A DNA stretch of 64,000 nt from Pterois miles (taxonomy: Eukaryota; Chordata; Actinopteri; Perciformes; Scorpaenidae): NCBI GenBank assembly GCA_947000775.1, contig CAMQGK010000052.1:28801501-28865500 (forward strand), read 5' to 3'. A program made the position numbers and the translations under genes. This document shows, piece by piece, positions 23,479 through 33,720 of the stretch. Under the pieces are notes generated by a model that saw only the letters and a list, made by a program, of their open reading frames with translations, had not been told where the DNA came from and did no database searches. Position 1 is the stretch's first letter. Every line of letters begins with the position of its first letter.

Positions 23479-24442
23479 ATGTTGTATATGCTGCAGCCTA
23501 AGGCCAATATCACTGTTAGTCTGTCAAGTCAAACAGCATATGAGCCGTTGTTGTTTGGCGTGTTGATCATAGGGGCAATCTGCTCTTTCTTCTACATTAA
23601 CTGTGTTTTGCTGTACACTCTGAGGAGTAAGCAGGTGTTTTGTGAGACATCCCGATATATCCTGCTGTACAGCCTGCTCTTTGCATACGCTGCTCAGCAG
23701 GTACTCAACCTTCTGCTTTACATACTGGCTTATTTAATGATAACAGTTCCCTATTATGCATGTGGTTTCCTAGTTCTGCTCTCACTTCTCATACAGTCAG
23801 TGTCCACTCTCACCCTCGCTGTGATGTCTCTTGAGAGATATGTGGCTATATGCCATCCACTGAGACATGCCTCCATCTTCACTGTGAGAAGTACAGGAAT
23901 GGCCATTAATGTGGTGTGGGCTTTCAGTTTTATCCACATCCTCATTCGCATTTTTATGCTGGTGTATGTGTTCACAAAAATGCCCCTAAACCTGCAAATG
24001 AATGATTTTTGCTCTAATGAAGCCTTTTTTTTTCGCACCACTCTTTCATGATTTTCAAAAAGCAAATGCCAGCGTTCTCTTTCTGTCGGTGGGGGTAGTA
24101 ATCATCGGCTCCTACATTGGTGTAGCGCTTGTAGCCAGGTCTGCCTCAAGAGAAAAAGTTTCAGCTAGAAAGGCTCTGCAAACGCTTTTACTTCACCTCA
24201 TTCAGCTAAGCCTCATTCTCACTGCCTTCTTGTTCTCCAACATCATTGTAACCATAGCCCGAACTGTGAGGAGAGCGGCCCTGATGCAGATTTACAATCT
24301 CTGCTTCATGTTCTTGACCATCCTCCCGAGGTGTCTGGCTACACTCATCTATGGACTCAGGGATCAAACCATCAGACCTGTCCTCATGCAAAATCTGTGC
24401 TGTTGGTGGAGATGCTCAGTGAGCCTCAGCAGCAGCCAGTGA
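23479..24442 (+). pseudogene. OR3: divergent odorant receptor with a frameshift
   Basis: Encodes a receptor of the same general fold but a different subfamily: FYINCVLLYTLRSKQVF in helix 1, YYACGFLVLL, MSLERYVAICHPLRHASIF after helix 3, MNDFCSNE in loop 2, ARKALQTLLLHLIQLSLIL in helix 6 and PRCLATLIYGLRDQTIRPV at the end of helix 7. The first frame (23479-24051) stops after FFFRTTLS. The second (entered near 24030) continues to 24442. The only lesion is one base in a nine-T run at 24025-24033, in extracellular loop 2; everything else is open. It is either a very recent or segregating pseudogene or a homopolymer sequencing error. Confidence 0.88.
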
Positions 24443-26386
24443 TAATCTGAAGTGAATGCTTTTCAGTGTGACCTGAACAAAGCAATTTATAATTTAATTT
24501 TTATTTTCTGAATATGGTACACCATTCTCAAAGACGCTGCTACATACTGTATCTATAATAATAATAATAATAATAATGATAATAACTCTTTATGTACTAT
24601 TTTAAAATGTGATGATTGGAAGAAAAGATATAAATGAATATGCATTTATTACATGTCTTTACAGACAGTATATTATCGGCATTACTGGGGAAAAATTTCA
24701 TAATAACCTTTCAGCATATTTTGATTCAAATGCTCTGAGCAAAAACTAGACTTGTGCTCCTGTTTTCAGGATTTAAAATAATCTAGCCCCTGATAGGAAG
24801 CTTTGGCCAATCACAGGTGATTTCTGAGAGACAGCGCTGCTATTGGTTGTGCTCTAGCTGGTAGGCGGTGCTTGGTATATCCTCAACTGCTCTCAACATG
24901 GGAGACAGAGAAATAGACATTACAGTAACAGAATATTGATTCATATTTGATCAGCACTGCCTAGTTTGACCGTTTGGTTTGAGTTGGTGATCGTTTGACT
25001 CAGCTGGGCGGCAGACTCCACATCAGCTCTGATTGGTTGTTTTCCTCCGGTCTGTGAACTCTTGCAGATGTCATTAGGAGCAGCGAAGGACACAGAGGAA
25101 CAGGATTTTTTTTTTCCAGATTACCTGCCTCATGCACTACTGTTAGGATATAGTGAAAGTTTTATAAAAGTACGTTTTTTTTTTAACCATATTTGCTCCA
25201 CTTCTACCCACTGCAGCTTTAATTAGTTATATACTAAATTAGTGACCATGTGTTGTTCTCACAGTATTTTACTTATCACACTTTGCAGGGCTGGGGAGTA
25301 ACAAATTACATGGAATGGCATTACATTATTTGGATATAATTGGTAAAAACAGTGATTAGTTGCAGGATTACAATTTAAAAATACGTTTAAAATAAAGAAT
25401 GACATACTGTACTATGCAGATGCATACACATTTCAAGCAGTAATGCTGTCAAATGCTTATTATTAACCCTCTGAGACCCACAGTACAGTTGGGGTAGAGG
25501 GGGTATTTAGGGGGAGACAGCAGGTCAGCAGTAGATGTCATCACACATGAATACAGTTGGACTGGGGGGGGCGATCTAGCAGCACTGTTGCAACACTGTA
25601 CATTACATTCAGCCTGTAAAACCACAATAACACAAAATCCTATTTTTTTTAGTTTGATTTAATTTAATTTACAGGTATGCTGCTGTTCCAAGTTAAAATC
25701 CAGTAACATTAATGTGCCAAATGGTTCGAGTCCTTGGATGATGTTGCTCCCCTTTCCTGTTTTACATGCAGAATAATGGCAAAATTTCTGCTTTCTGCTG
25801 CTTTGCATATTTGGTATTGACCTAATCCATAAGCAACAAAAAGTAATGGGATTACAACACATCTTTAAATTGTTACATTTGGATTATTGATTACATTTTC
25901 CTACAGGTAATTTGTAACCATATCAGATTACATTTTTAACCCTCCATCACTGCCTGTTTGTCTATGAGCTGTCGTCAGATGGTTATTATCATGATTATCA
26001 TATTATCATGATGATCCGTGTTTTTAAATGAACGTCCCTACACACAAAGCTTCTAAAAGAAAGCTATCATATTAAGCCAGAGAATCAGGCCTTCTGCCAC
26101 CTCCACTGCCACATCCTGGATAATCATTTCATTTGAGAAATTCAGATGCTTGGTCCCAGAATCAACTTTTCATCCATCACTAGTCCTGCCGTTTTCAGCC
26201 ACAACATTCAACCTCTCCTCACTGGTAAACCTCTTCACAAGGAGTCATCCTGAACAGCCTTGTCCAAAGCACTCTCTCAGCCCACCTAACTGGCTGGAAC
26301 TACACACTACATACCAGCTCTTATTTCTCTCTCTGGACGTCATGTCTGCAATTTTATTACCCACGCTCATTCCATCCAAAATATCA
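24443..26386. other. Intergenic between OR3 and OR4
   Basis: (AAT)n at about 24557-24588. A block at about 25290-25945 begins GGCTGGGGAGTAACAAATTA and ends with GTAATTTGTAACC-like sequence in inverted sense, a fish MITE-like repeat. CCAAT-like motifs (ATTGGTTG) occur at 24841 and 25029. No coding sequence supported. Confidence 0.5.
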
Positions 26387-27013
26387 GATGCTGATGTCTC
26401 TGGAGAGATATGTGGCTGTGTGCTACCCACTGAGGCATGCTACCATCATCACCATCAGAAACACAGCACTGGCTATCATTGTGGTCTGGTCCTTCACTTC
26501 ACTAAATATCCTCACAAGAGTTATTTTACTGTTAGATTTTCCGTTTGACAACCTGGAGAGTCTGCAGATGAAATATTTTTGTGCAACAAAAAACATGCGA
26601 CTTGGCAGAGTGTCTGATGACTATGACAATGCGTACACCTGTTTTCTGTTTGTATCAGCCGGTGTGGTAGTCATTTCCTCCTTTATTTGTGTGATCATAG
26701 GTCAGCCTCCACAGACAAAGCTTCAGCTCAAAAGATTCGTAACACACTGCTGCTGCATCTGGTGCAGCTGGGCCTCAGTCTCTCTTCAACTATTCACAAC
26801 CCCTTGCTTATAGCACTCTCAAAGGTCCTAAACCGGATAGTCTTGGTGCGCGTTCAGATTGTTATTTATGTGTGTATTGTCATTTTTCCCAGATGTCTGA
26901 GTGCTCTTATCTATGGCATCAGAGACCAGACCATCAGACCCGTCCTCATATGCCATCTATGCTGTCGACTGAAAGTCTCAGTCATCCCAGCCAAGGCTGG
27001 GCTCTCGCTCTAG
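26387..27013 (+). pseudogene. OR4: 5'-truncated odorant receptor pseudogene
   Basis: Homology to OR5 starts abruptly at the helix-3 motif (LMSLERYVAVCYPLRHATII), so helices 1-3 are missing; the sequence to the left is unrelated. A 7-bp deletion at 26699 (ATCATAGGTCAGC against ATCATAGCAGCCAGGTCAGC in OR5) shifts the frame in intracellular loop 3. The second frame then runs through SASTDKASAQKIRNTLLLHL to PRCLSALIYGIRDQTIRPVL. Its 3' flank (27014-27205) matches that of OR5 (32437-32628), so OR4 and OR5 derive from a segmental duplication. Confidence 0.93.
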
Positions 27014-27430
27014 AATGCACAGAATGTATATTCCTGAAGTCTGTCTTAAAACAAGGCATGTCCATATTTATACTTATTATTTATACAAAACTGTTTTTGG
27101 TCACTGGAATTGTTTCTCCTGTCCTAAGTGAGTGTGAAGCTCTCCCTCTCTGCTCCTATTCCAGTGTTTTAGATGGGAGACAAAATCTACAGTCAAAATC
27201 CATACATTTGATTAATACAAATTCATGACGATATTTATGGCCTACTGTATATACTGTAAATACTTCTGTTAAGTGAAATAAACATAATGTGGATATTGCC
27301 AATGTGATGTGTTCTATTCAACAAAAATAATCGTTTTCTGTTAAATCTCTTATTTGATCATTTACCATCACTCTGTTCACAAACAATCTGCATTTACAAA
27401 TTCAAAATATAACATGTGTATAAAAAATGT

Positions 27431-27762
27431 GGGGGGCAGTAGCTCAGTCTGTAGGGAGTTGGCTTGGGAACCGGAGGGTCACCGGTTCAAGTCCCGACAT
27501 GGACCAAGAACTGAGTGTGAACTGGTAGCTGGAGAGGTGCCAGTTTACCTCTTGGGCACTGCCGAGGTGCCCCTGAGCAAGGCACCAAACCCCCAACTGC
27601 TTGGGGCGCTTGTCAGGAGCAGCCCCCTCACTCTGACACCTCTCCATTGATGCATGTATATGTGTTTCGGGTCTGCATGTACTGTGCATACGTTACAACA
27701 GAGTGTAAAAATTGATTTCCCCCTAGTGGGACTAATAAAGGTTGATCTTCTTCTTCTTCTAA
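27431..27762 (+). mobile_element. tRNA-derived SINE, copy 3
   Basis: Same family as 2665 and 6640: GGGGGCAGTAGCTCAGTCTG head, box B GGTTCAAGTCC, body and a CTTCTTCTTCTTCT tail, preceded by GTGGGACTAATAAAGGTTGA. Confidence 0.9.
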
Positions 27763-28474
27763 AAACAAATCAGGAAACTACAAAAGTGTTAACTGCCCCG
27801 ATGCCAAACAATACAATTAACAGTTTGTGTCATGTTTTACTTGAGTAACTAGCACTCCAGACTGAGATCACATTACAGTGTTAAGTACACAAACAATATC
27901 TTGCACCATCCATCAGTGTCAATAAAAATAAATTTGGCATCCACCTACAAGTTGTAGAATACACTATTATAAAGAACATGAATTGAAAACACAGTATTTG
28001 GATACACTGAGCAAAGTGAAGGTCAAAGGACAGAGGGTGTTGTAAGATGTATATACTGTAAAGCCCCTTGAGGCAAATTTATGATTTGTAAAATTGGGCT
28101 ACATCGACATTACTGGACTTGACAGTCTTAAGATGTTAGGTTTCATTAACATATGAAGAACTGGAAAACACCTCATGGCTTTTGTGTGGTTCATGTAGAC
28201 TGGTACCCCACCCTCCATGCAGCGCTCAGTCTCTGTAACTGTCTCAATCTTCAGTCCAAAAGCCAAAATTTATTGGAAAATGACGCAAATGCAAAACATG
28301 TTTTTATCTGACAAACTATTTTACTTTTACCCACATTTGCTGGTCAGGACACTGAGTCTGAAATACAACATTTGTTATGTTCCATTCTCTGTGTATTATA
28401 AAACTAGGCTGTATGTTAGCGGAAATTGTTTTTTTGAGTGTGGTCTGTATGCCTTCTGATATTCAGTATACAGT
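27763..28474. other. Intergenic, no gene seen
   Basis: AT-rich with a short TATATACTGTAAAGCCCCTTGA segment at 28049. Nothing coding supported. Confidence 0.5.
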
Positions 28475-30796
28475 GTTTCATAAACCTCTCCGGGAACAAT
28501 CAGCTCAATGTGGTGGAGAGGTTTGTGTGTCCCTATGACCCTGAGGGCTGTGTTGTCTGGAGCATGGTGCTCCTGGTAGGGTCTCCCATGGCAAATTGGT
28601 CTAGGGTGAGGGCCCAGAGAATGAAAGGTTAAGAAGACCCTAGATTGATTGTGGTAGAGGAGGAGAGACCCGGACTGGGGAAGCCTGGGGCCCCCCTCTG
28701 GAGCCAGACCCAGACGGAGGGCCTGTAAGCAGGTGCCTGGTGGCCGGGCCTGCCATGGAGCCTGGCCGGGCACAGTCAGAAGAAGTGACGTGTTAACCCC
28801 CTTCTTTTCATCCTGTGGGTTCACTACCTGCAGGAGGAACAGCTGGGGTTGGGTGCACTGTCAAATGTGTGGCAGTGAAGGCCAGGGACCTTGACGGACC
28901 AGACCTGGACGGCAGAGGCTGGCTCTGGGGATGTGGAACATCATCTTTCTGTCAGGGGAGCTAGAGCACAAACTTTGACTGTTGTCTGTCATATGCACCA
29001 AACAGCAGTTCAGAGTATTTGGCCTTCTTGGAGACCCTGAATGGAGTCCTGTATGGGATTCCAGTAGGGTACTCTATAGTTTTGTTGGGAGACTTCAATG
29101 TACACATGGGCAATGATGGAGGTACCTGGAGAGGCGTGATATAAGAGGAATGGCCTCCCTGATCTAAAACCGTGTGGTCGTTTGTTACTGGACTTCTGTG
29201 CCTGTCATGGACTGAATACCATGTTCGAACATAAAGATGCTCATGAGTGTACATGGTACCAGAGCACCATATGCCGAAGGATGATGATAAATTTTGTGAT
29301 CGTATCATCTGATCTGAGGCCACATGTTTTGGACATTCGGGTGAAGAGAGGGGAGGTGCTGTCAACTGATCACATCTGGTGGTGAGTTGGGTCAGAGGAT
29401 GGGGGAAGACTTTGGACAGACCTGGTGAACCCAAACAGGTAGTGCGAGAGAACTGGGAACATCTGGAGGAGGCCCCTGTCCCAAAGATCTTCAACTGACA
29501 CCTCCGGCAGAGCTTTTCTGGCATCCCTGTGGAAGCTGGGGGCATTCAACCCAAGTGGGCAATGTTCAAAGCTTCAATGTTGAAGCTGCAGCTGTGACCT
29601 GTGGCCTGAGGGTCTTGGATGCCTCAAGGGATGGTAACCCTTGAACACCGTGGTGGACACCGGTTGTCAGGGGAGCCGTCTGACTGAAGAAGGAGTCTGT
29701 CCAGGATATGTTATTTTGGAAAACTCTGGAGGCAGTTGCAAGGTACCAACAGGCCTGTAGGGCAGCAGCCACTGCTGTAAAGCAGGAAAAGCAGCGGGTG
29801 TGGGAGGAGTTTGGAGCAGCCATGGAGAAGGACTTTTGGTCAGCACCAAGGTTTTTCTGGAAAACCATCTGGGACCTCAGGAGGAGGAAACAGAGAACCA
29901 TCCAAGCTGTGTACAGTATGGATGGGACACTGTTGACCTTAAATGAAGAGGTAATCAGGCGGTGGAAGGAGCATTTTGAGGAACTCCTGCTACCAACTAA
30001 TACGCCCTCTATTGTAGAGGGAAAGCTGGAAGCAGATGGGGGATCATCGTCAATTTCCCTGGTGGAGGTCACTGCGATAGTTCAACAACTCTACAGTGGC
30101 AAGGTCCCGGGGACTGACGAGATCCGACCAGAAATGCTGAAGGCTTTGGATGTGGAGATGCTGTCGTGGATCAACATTGTATGGAAGGCGGGTACAGTAC
30201 CGACGGAGTGGCAGACCGGGGTGGTGGTCCCCCATTCAAATAGGGGACCAGGGTGTGTGTGCCAATTACAGGGGTATCACACTACTCACACTCTCCCTGG
30301 TAAATTCTATTCTAGGGTGCTGGAAAGGAGGGTTTGGCCAAGAGCCAAACCTCGGATTGAAGAAGAACAATGCGGATATCGTCCTGGCCGTGAAAAAACG
30401 GGACAGCTCTTCACTCTTGCAAGGATTCTGAAAGGGGCCTGGGAATGCGACCATCCAGTCTACATGTGTTTTGTGGACTTGGAGAAGGCGTATGACCAGA
30501 CCTCCCAGGAGATACTGTGGAAGGTGCTGCAGGAGTATGGGGTGAAGGGGGCTCTTCTCAGGGCCATCCAGTGTCTGTACTCCCAAAGCGAAGGCTGTGT
30601 TCAGGTTCTTGGCAGTAAGTTGGACTCGTTTCCGGTGGTGGTTGGCCTCCGCCAGGGTTGCGCCTTGTCACCAATTCTGTTTGTGATATTCATGGACAGG
30701 ATATCGAGGCGTAGTCGGGGGGAGGAGGGTTTGCTGATTGGTATGCCGAAGATTTCATTGCTGCATTTGCAGATGAAGCGGACTTTTGAATTTTGA
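28475..30796 (+). mobile_element. Degenerate APE-type LINE (5' region to RT)
   Basis: It starts with 5' UTR-like sequence, then endonuclease remnants (LSYAPNSSSEYLAFLETLNG, VLLGDFNVHMGNDGGTWRGV, MFEHKDAHECTWYQSTICRR, SSDLRPHVLDIRVKRGE) with several stops, then a reverse transcriptase frame. It ends just after the catalytic box. It is dead. Family (RTE-, I- or Nimb-like) could not be settled by eye. Retaining the 5' part but lacking the 3' end is the reverse of usual LINE truncation and points to later deletion. Confidence 0.8.
29708..30796 (+). pseudogene. LINE reverse transcriptase, degenerate
   Basis: Frame of 362 aa containing EEVIRRWKEHFEELLLPTN and VPGTDEIRPEMLKAL (the fingers region). 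A frameshifted section lies around 30235-30340, where the two frames overlap. Next come IEEEQCGYRPGREKTGQLFT, YMCFVDLEKAYDQTSQEILW (first catalytic Asp), VGLRQGCALSPILFVIFMDR and, in another frame, FADEADF where a YADD/FADD box is expected. Loss of the second catalytic Asp and the abrupt end show it is inactive. Confidence 0.8.
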
Positions 30797-31479
30797 TATT
30801 GAAACTAATTGTATATGATAGCTGAAGGTGAGTGCTGTCACTCTCATTCACCTTTAACAACAGTTCAAGGTTTATGATTCATATTTTTTAATGATTAATT
30901 ATAGATCCATATTTTGATATCATCAATGGTTTGTTATTAATCTGCTTTATGCAGTAATGCTACATTAATGTCTGGTTCAAATGATTCAGTCATTTGTGTT
31001 CTCACATATAACGCCTCTGGATAATGTCTAGATAATTTCAATTCATTTTCTTAAAAATTAACTTTATTTGATACGGCATCAAATCATGAGATAAATCATC
31101 TCAAGACATGTTTAAAATTGAGCAGGTCAAAACTGTACCATATACTTTACAGAGAAAGCATTTTCAGGGTTGCAGTGCATGTGTGAAAGGGGCTGGATAT
31201 GATGACGAGGATTGAGGAGGTGGTGGTGAAGACATTACATCACCTGTAAATAGTTTTTAAACAATGCTGCCATGTGATTATGTCAAGTGAAGTGATGTAA
31301 CAACACAGCTCATAAAGAAGAACTGAAGGAAGGCAAACACTGCAGAGAAACTTCTACACTGATCAGAGAACGGTATGTAGATGATTCAGGATTTTGCAGG
31401 TGACCTCAGTGCCATTCTCCGCTCAAAAAATGACGTCAGGAGTTTAAACATTTTGATGTCTCTTCGATGCTTCTCTAAG

Positions 31480-32436
31480 ATGTCAGGCATGTCTCAGACC
31501 AACACCACTGTTGGGCGGGGGGTACTGGAAAGAGTATTATTTTCCATTCTGACAACAGCACCAAGCTGTGTGTTTATCGTCATTAATGGAGTCATGATAT
31601 TCACCTTGAGGAGTAAATTGGTGTTTCGTGAGACCTCCCGTTTCATTCTTCTATTCAACCTCCTTTTTGCAGACACTATACAGCTGGCAGTGAGTCAGTT
31701 ACTGTACCTAATAGCTGTATGTAGAATAACATTAACATATCCTGTATGTGGTGCTCTCATCATGCTTAGTGATCTCACATTTGAAATCTCCCCTCTCACA
31801 TTGGTGGTGATGTCTCTGGAGAGATATGTGGCTGTGTGCTACCCACTGAGGCATGCTACCATCATCACCATCAGAAACACAGCACTGGCTATCATTGTGG
31901 TCTGGTCCTTCACTTCACTAAATATCCTCATACGAGTTATTTTACTGTTAGATTTTCCATTTGACGACCTGGAGAGTCTGCAGATGAAATATTTTTGTGC
32001 CAGAGAACACATGCTACTTGGCAGAGTGTCTGATGACTATGACAATGCGTACACCTGTTTTCTGTTTGTATCAGCCGGTGTGGTAGTCATTTCCTCCTAT
32101 CTTGGTGTGATCATAGCAGCCAGGTCAGCTTCCACAGACAAAGCTTCGACCCAGAAGGTTCGTAACACACTGCTGCTGCATCTGGTGCAGCTGGGCCTCA
32201 GTCTCTCTTCAACTATTCACAACCCCTTGCTTATAGCACTCTCAAAGGTCCTAAACCGGATAGCATTGGTGCGCGTTCAGATTGTTATTTATGTGTGTAT
32301 TGTCATTTTTCCCCGATGTCTGAGTGCTCTTATCTACGGCATCAGAGACCAGACCATCAGACCCGTCCTCATATGCCATCTATGCTGTCGACTGAAAGTC
32401 TCAGTCATCCCAGCCAAGGCTGGGCTCTCGCTCTAG
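31480..32436 (+). CDS. OR5: odorant receptor 131-2-like
   Basis: Intact single-exon receptor of 318 aa from the ATG at 31480; the frame is open from 31381 (351 aa), but 31480 gives the paralogue-like start MSGMSQTNTTVGRGVLERVL with one glycosylation site (NTT). Motifs: VINGVMIFTLRSKLVF, YPVCG, MSLERYVAVCYPLRHATII, MKYFCARE, QKVRNTLLLHLVQLGLSLSS, PRCLSALIYGIRDQTIRPVL. An NTT at the N-terminus replaces the NIT of other members. A TATA-like CATAAAG lies at 31311-31317 with ACACTGCAGAGAAACTTCT after it. Closest relative in the window is OR4. Confidence 0.93.
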   Translation: MSGMSQTNTTVGRGVLERVLFSILTTAPSCVFIVINGVMIFTLRSKLVFRETSRFILLFNLLFADTIQLAVSQLLYLIAVCRITLTYPVCGALIMLSDLTFEISPLTLVVMSLERYVAVCYPLRHATIITIRNTALAIIVVWSFTSLNILIRVILLLDFPFDDLESLQMKYFCAREHMLLGRVSDDYDNAYTCFLFVSAGVVVISSYLGVIIAARSASTDKASTQKVRNTLLLHLVQLGLSLSSTIHNPLLIALSKVLNRIALVRVQIVIYVCIVIFPRCLSALIYGIRDQTIRPVLICHLCCRLKVSVIPAKAGLSL

Positions 32437-32628
32437 AATGCACAGAATGTATATTCCTGAAGTCTGTCTTAAAACAAGGCATGTCCATATTTATACTTAT
32501 TATTTATACAAAACTGTTTTTGGTCACTGGAATTGTTTCTCCTGTCCTAAGTGAGTGTGAAGCTCTCCCTCTCTGCTCCTATTCCAGTGTTTTAGATGGG
32601 AAACAAAATCTACAGTCAAAATCCACTC

Positions 32629-33544
32629 TAACGTTAAGCTGAAGCTAATATGAGGCATCAGCACTCTGGGTTATTGAAACAAAGTGGGTATCTTCCATGT
32701 CAGGGTCTTGTTTGAACAATATTCCCTGTTTGTGTTACAATCCCTCCACTGCAGCTGTGCTAAACAACACTGTGGGGAGACAAATGGCCACTTGATTTAG
32801 TTAATTCAATCTGCTGAAGCCTGATAACAATGATTTTTTGCGGACTGCTGATTTTGTTCTCAATCTGATCCATTACAGTTACATTAAGAAGGGATATCTT
32901 CAGCACCTATATGGATAACATAAATAAATACAGCAAAACCAAAAACGTATTGTGTTAAGACAGACTTGAAAAAATGTGTTATTCTTTAATTTGAACAAAA
33001 TACATATTTATGTAATTATTGAATATGCAGTGAAAGAAAAGTAGGATTTGCAGAACCTCACAATGATATTCGTGGCCTACTGTATATTCTGTATATACTT
33101 CTGTTAAGTTGAAATAAAAATAATGTGGCTATTGCCTATGGCCCTGGATTACTTGGTATCGGATTGAAATCAAATTTTGCAGTATCGTCCACCTCTTTTA
33201 GTGCACCTGACAAAAAAGAGTGCCAAAATGTACAAGATAAAGCACAAGGGAGGCACAGAGAAAGTACGGGCCAAAAAAAGACAGGCCCTACAGGCCCAAG
33301 GCCATAGCCCAGACGTTTTACACCCTTTTTTTGCCGCTTTTCTGCTGATTTGCTGCACAGCGTATAGTCTGAGGTACTCAAAATACCACATTAAGACACC
33401 AAGACAAGACCTGGAGGAACACCATAGAAAAAGACATGCTGTGATTTGGTTTCAAAAACTTTTGACAGGTAGAGATTTCTGCAGAAACCCCCTTATTGTC
33501 AGTGTAGCTAGGAAAGCCATCCGAAAAGTTTCATGAGGCTGTGA
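32629..33544. other. Intergenic, OR5 3' flank
   Basis: 32629-33057 is an extra block absent beside OR4. Homology to the OR4 flank resumes at about 33058 (GGCCTACTGTATATTCTGTA, then GAAATAAAAATAATGTGGCT). 33130-33540 holds a lysine-rich frame (KMYKIKHKGGTEKVRAKKRQ) that I could not assign; it may be a transposase N-terminal scrap. Confidence 0.5.
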
Positions 33545-33720
33545 TTATCCAAGAGATAAGGGGGTGGGAGGGGTTCTCCTCCTGGTCCTCCCCTCTGCCA
33601 CCACCTCCAGACTGTCCAGCTCACATCCAACCACAGACCCAGCCCTCCTCACCAGTTTGTTAAGTTTGGTGGCATCGCTGGTGCTGAGGCCACCCCCCCC
33701 AACATACCACGGCAAAGAAG
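33545..33720 (-). mobile_element. Rex1/L2-like LINE coding scrap
   Basis: Minus-strand frame TSDATKLNKLVRRAGSVVGC followed by ELDSLEVVAEGRTRR is typical of the tail of Rex1/L2/CR1-type reverse transcriptase ORFs. Only about 60 codons remain. Confidence 0.55.

Noticed and set aside
26150..26386. Possible 5' half of OR4
   Set aside because: The frame (STFHPSLVLPFSATTFNLSS...) shows no receptor motif, and the sequence is unrelated to OR5 upstream of the helix-3 block.
28396..29545. 142- and 194-aa minus-strand frames
   Set aside because: Antisense shadows of the LINE 5' region and endonuclease on the plus strand.
30010..30300. LINE at 28475 as an active element
   Set aside because: Stops in the endonuclease, frame changes in RT and FADE in place of FADD/YADD exclude activity.
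31381..31479. Upstream start of OR5 giving 351 aa
   Set aside because: The extension is absent from relatives and the internal ATG at 31480 matches the family N-terminus.
33177..33536. Lysine-rich 119-aa frame as a new gene
   Set aside because: No recognisable domain, no promoter, and it overlaps antisense frames; more likely a transposase scrap. Left unassigned.
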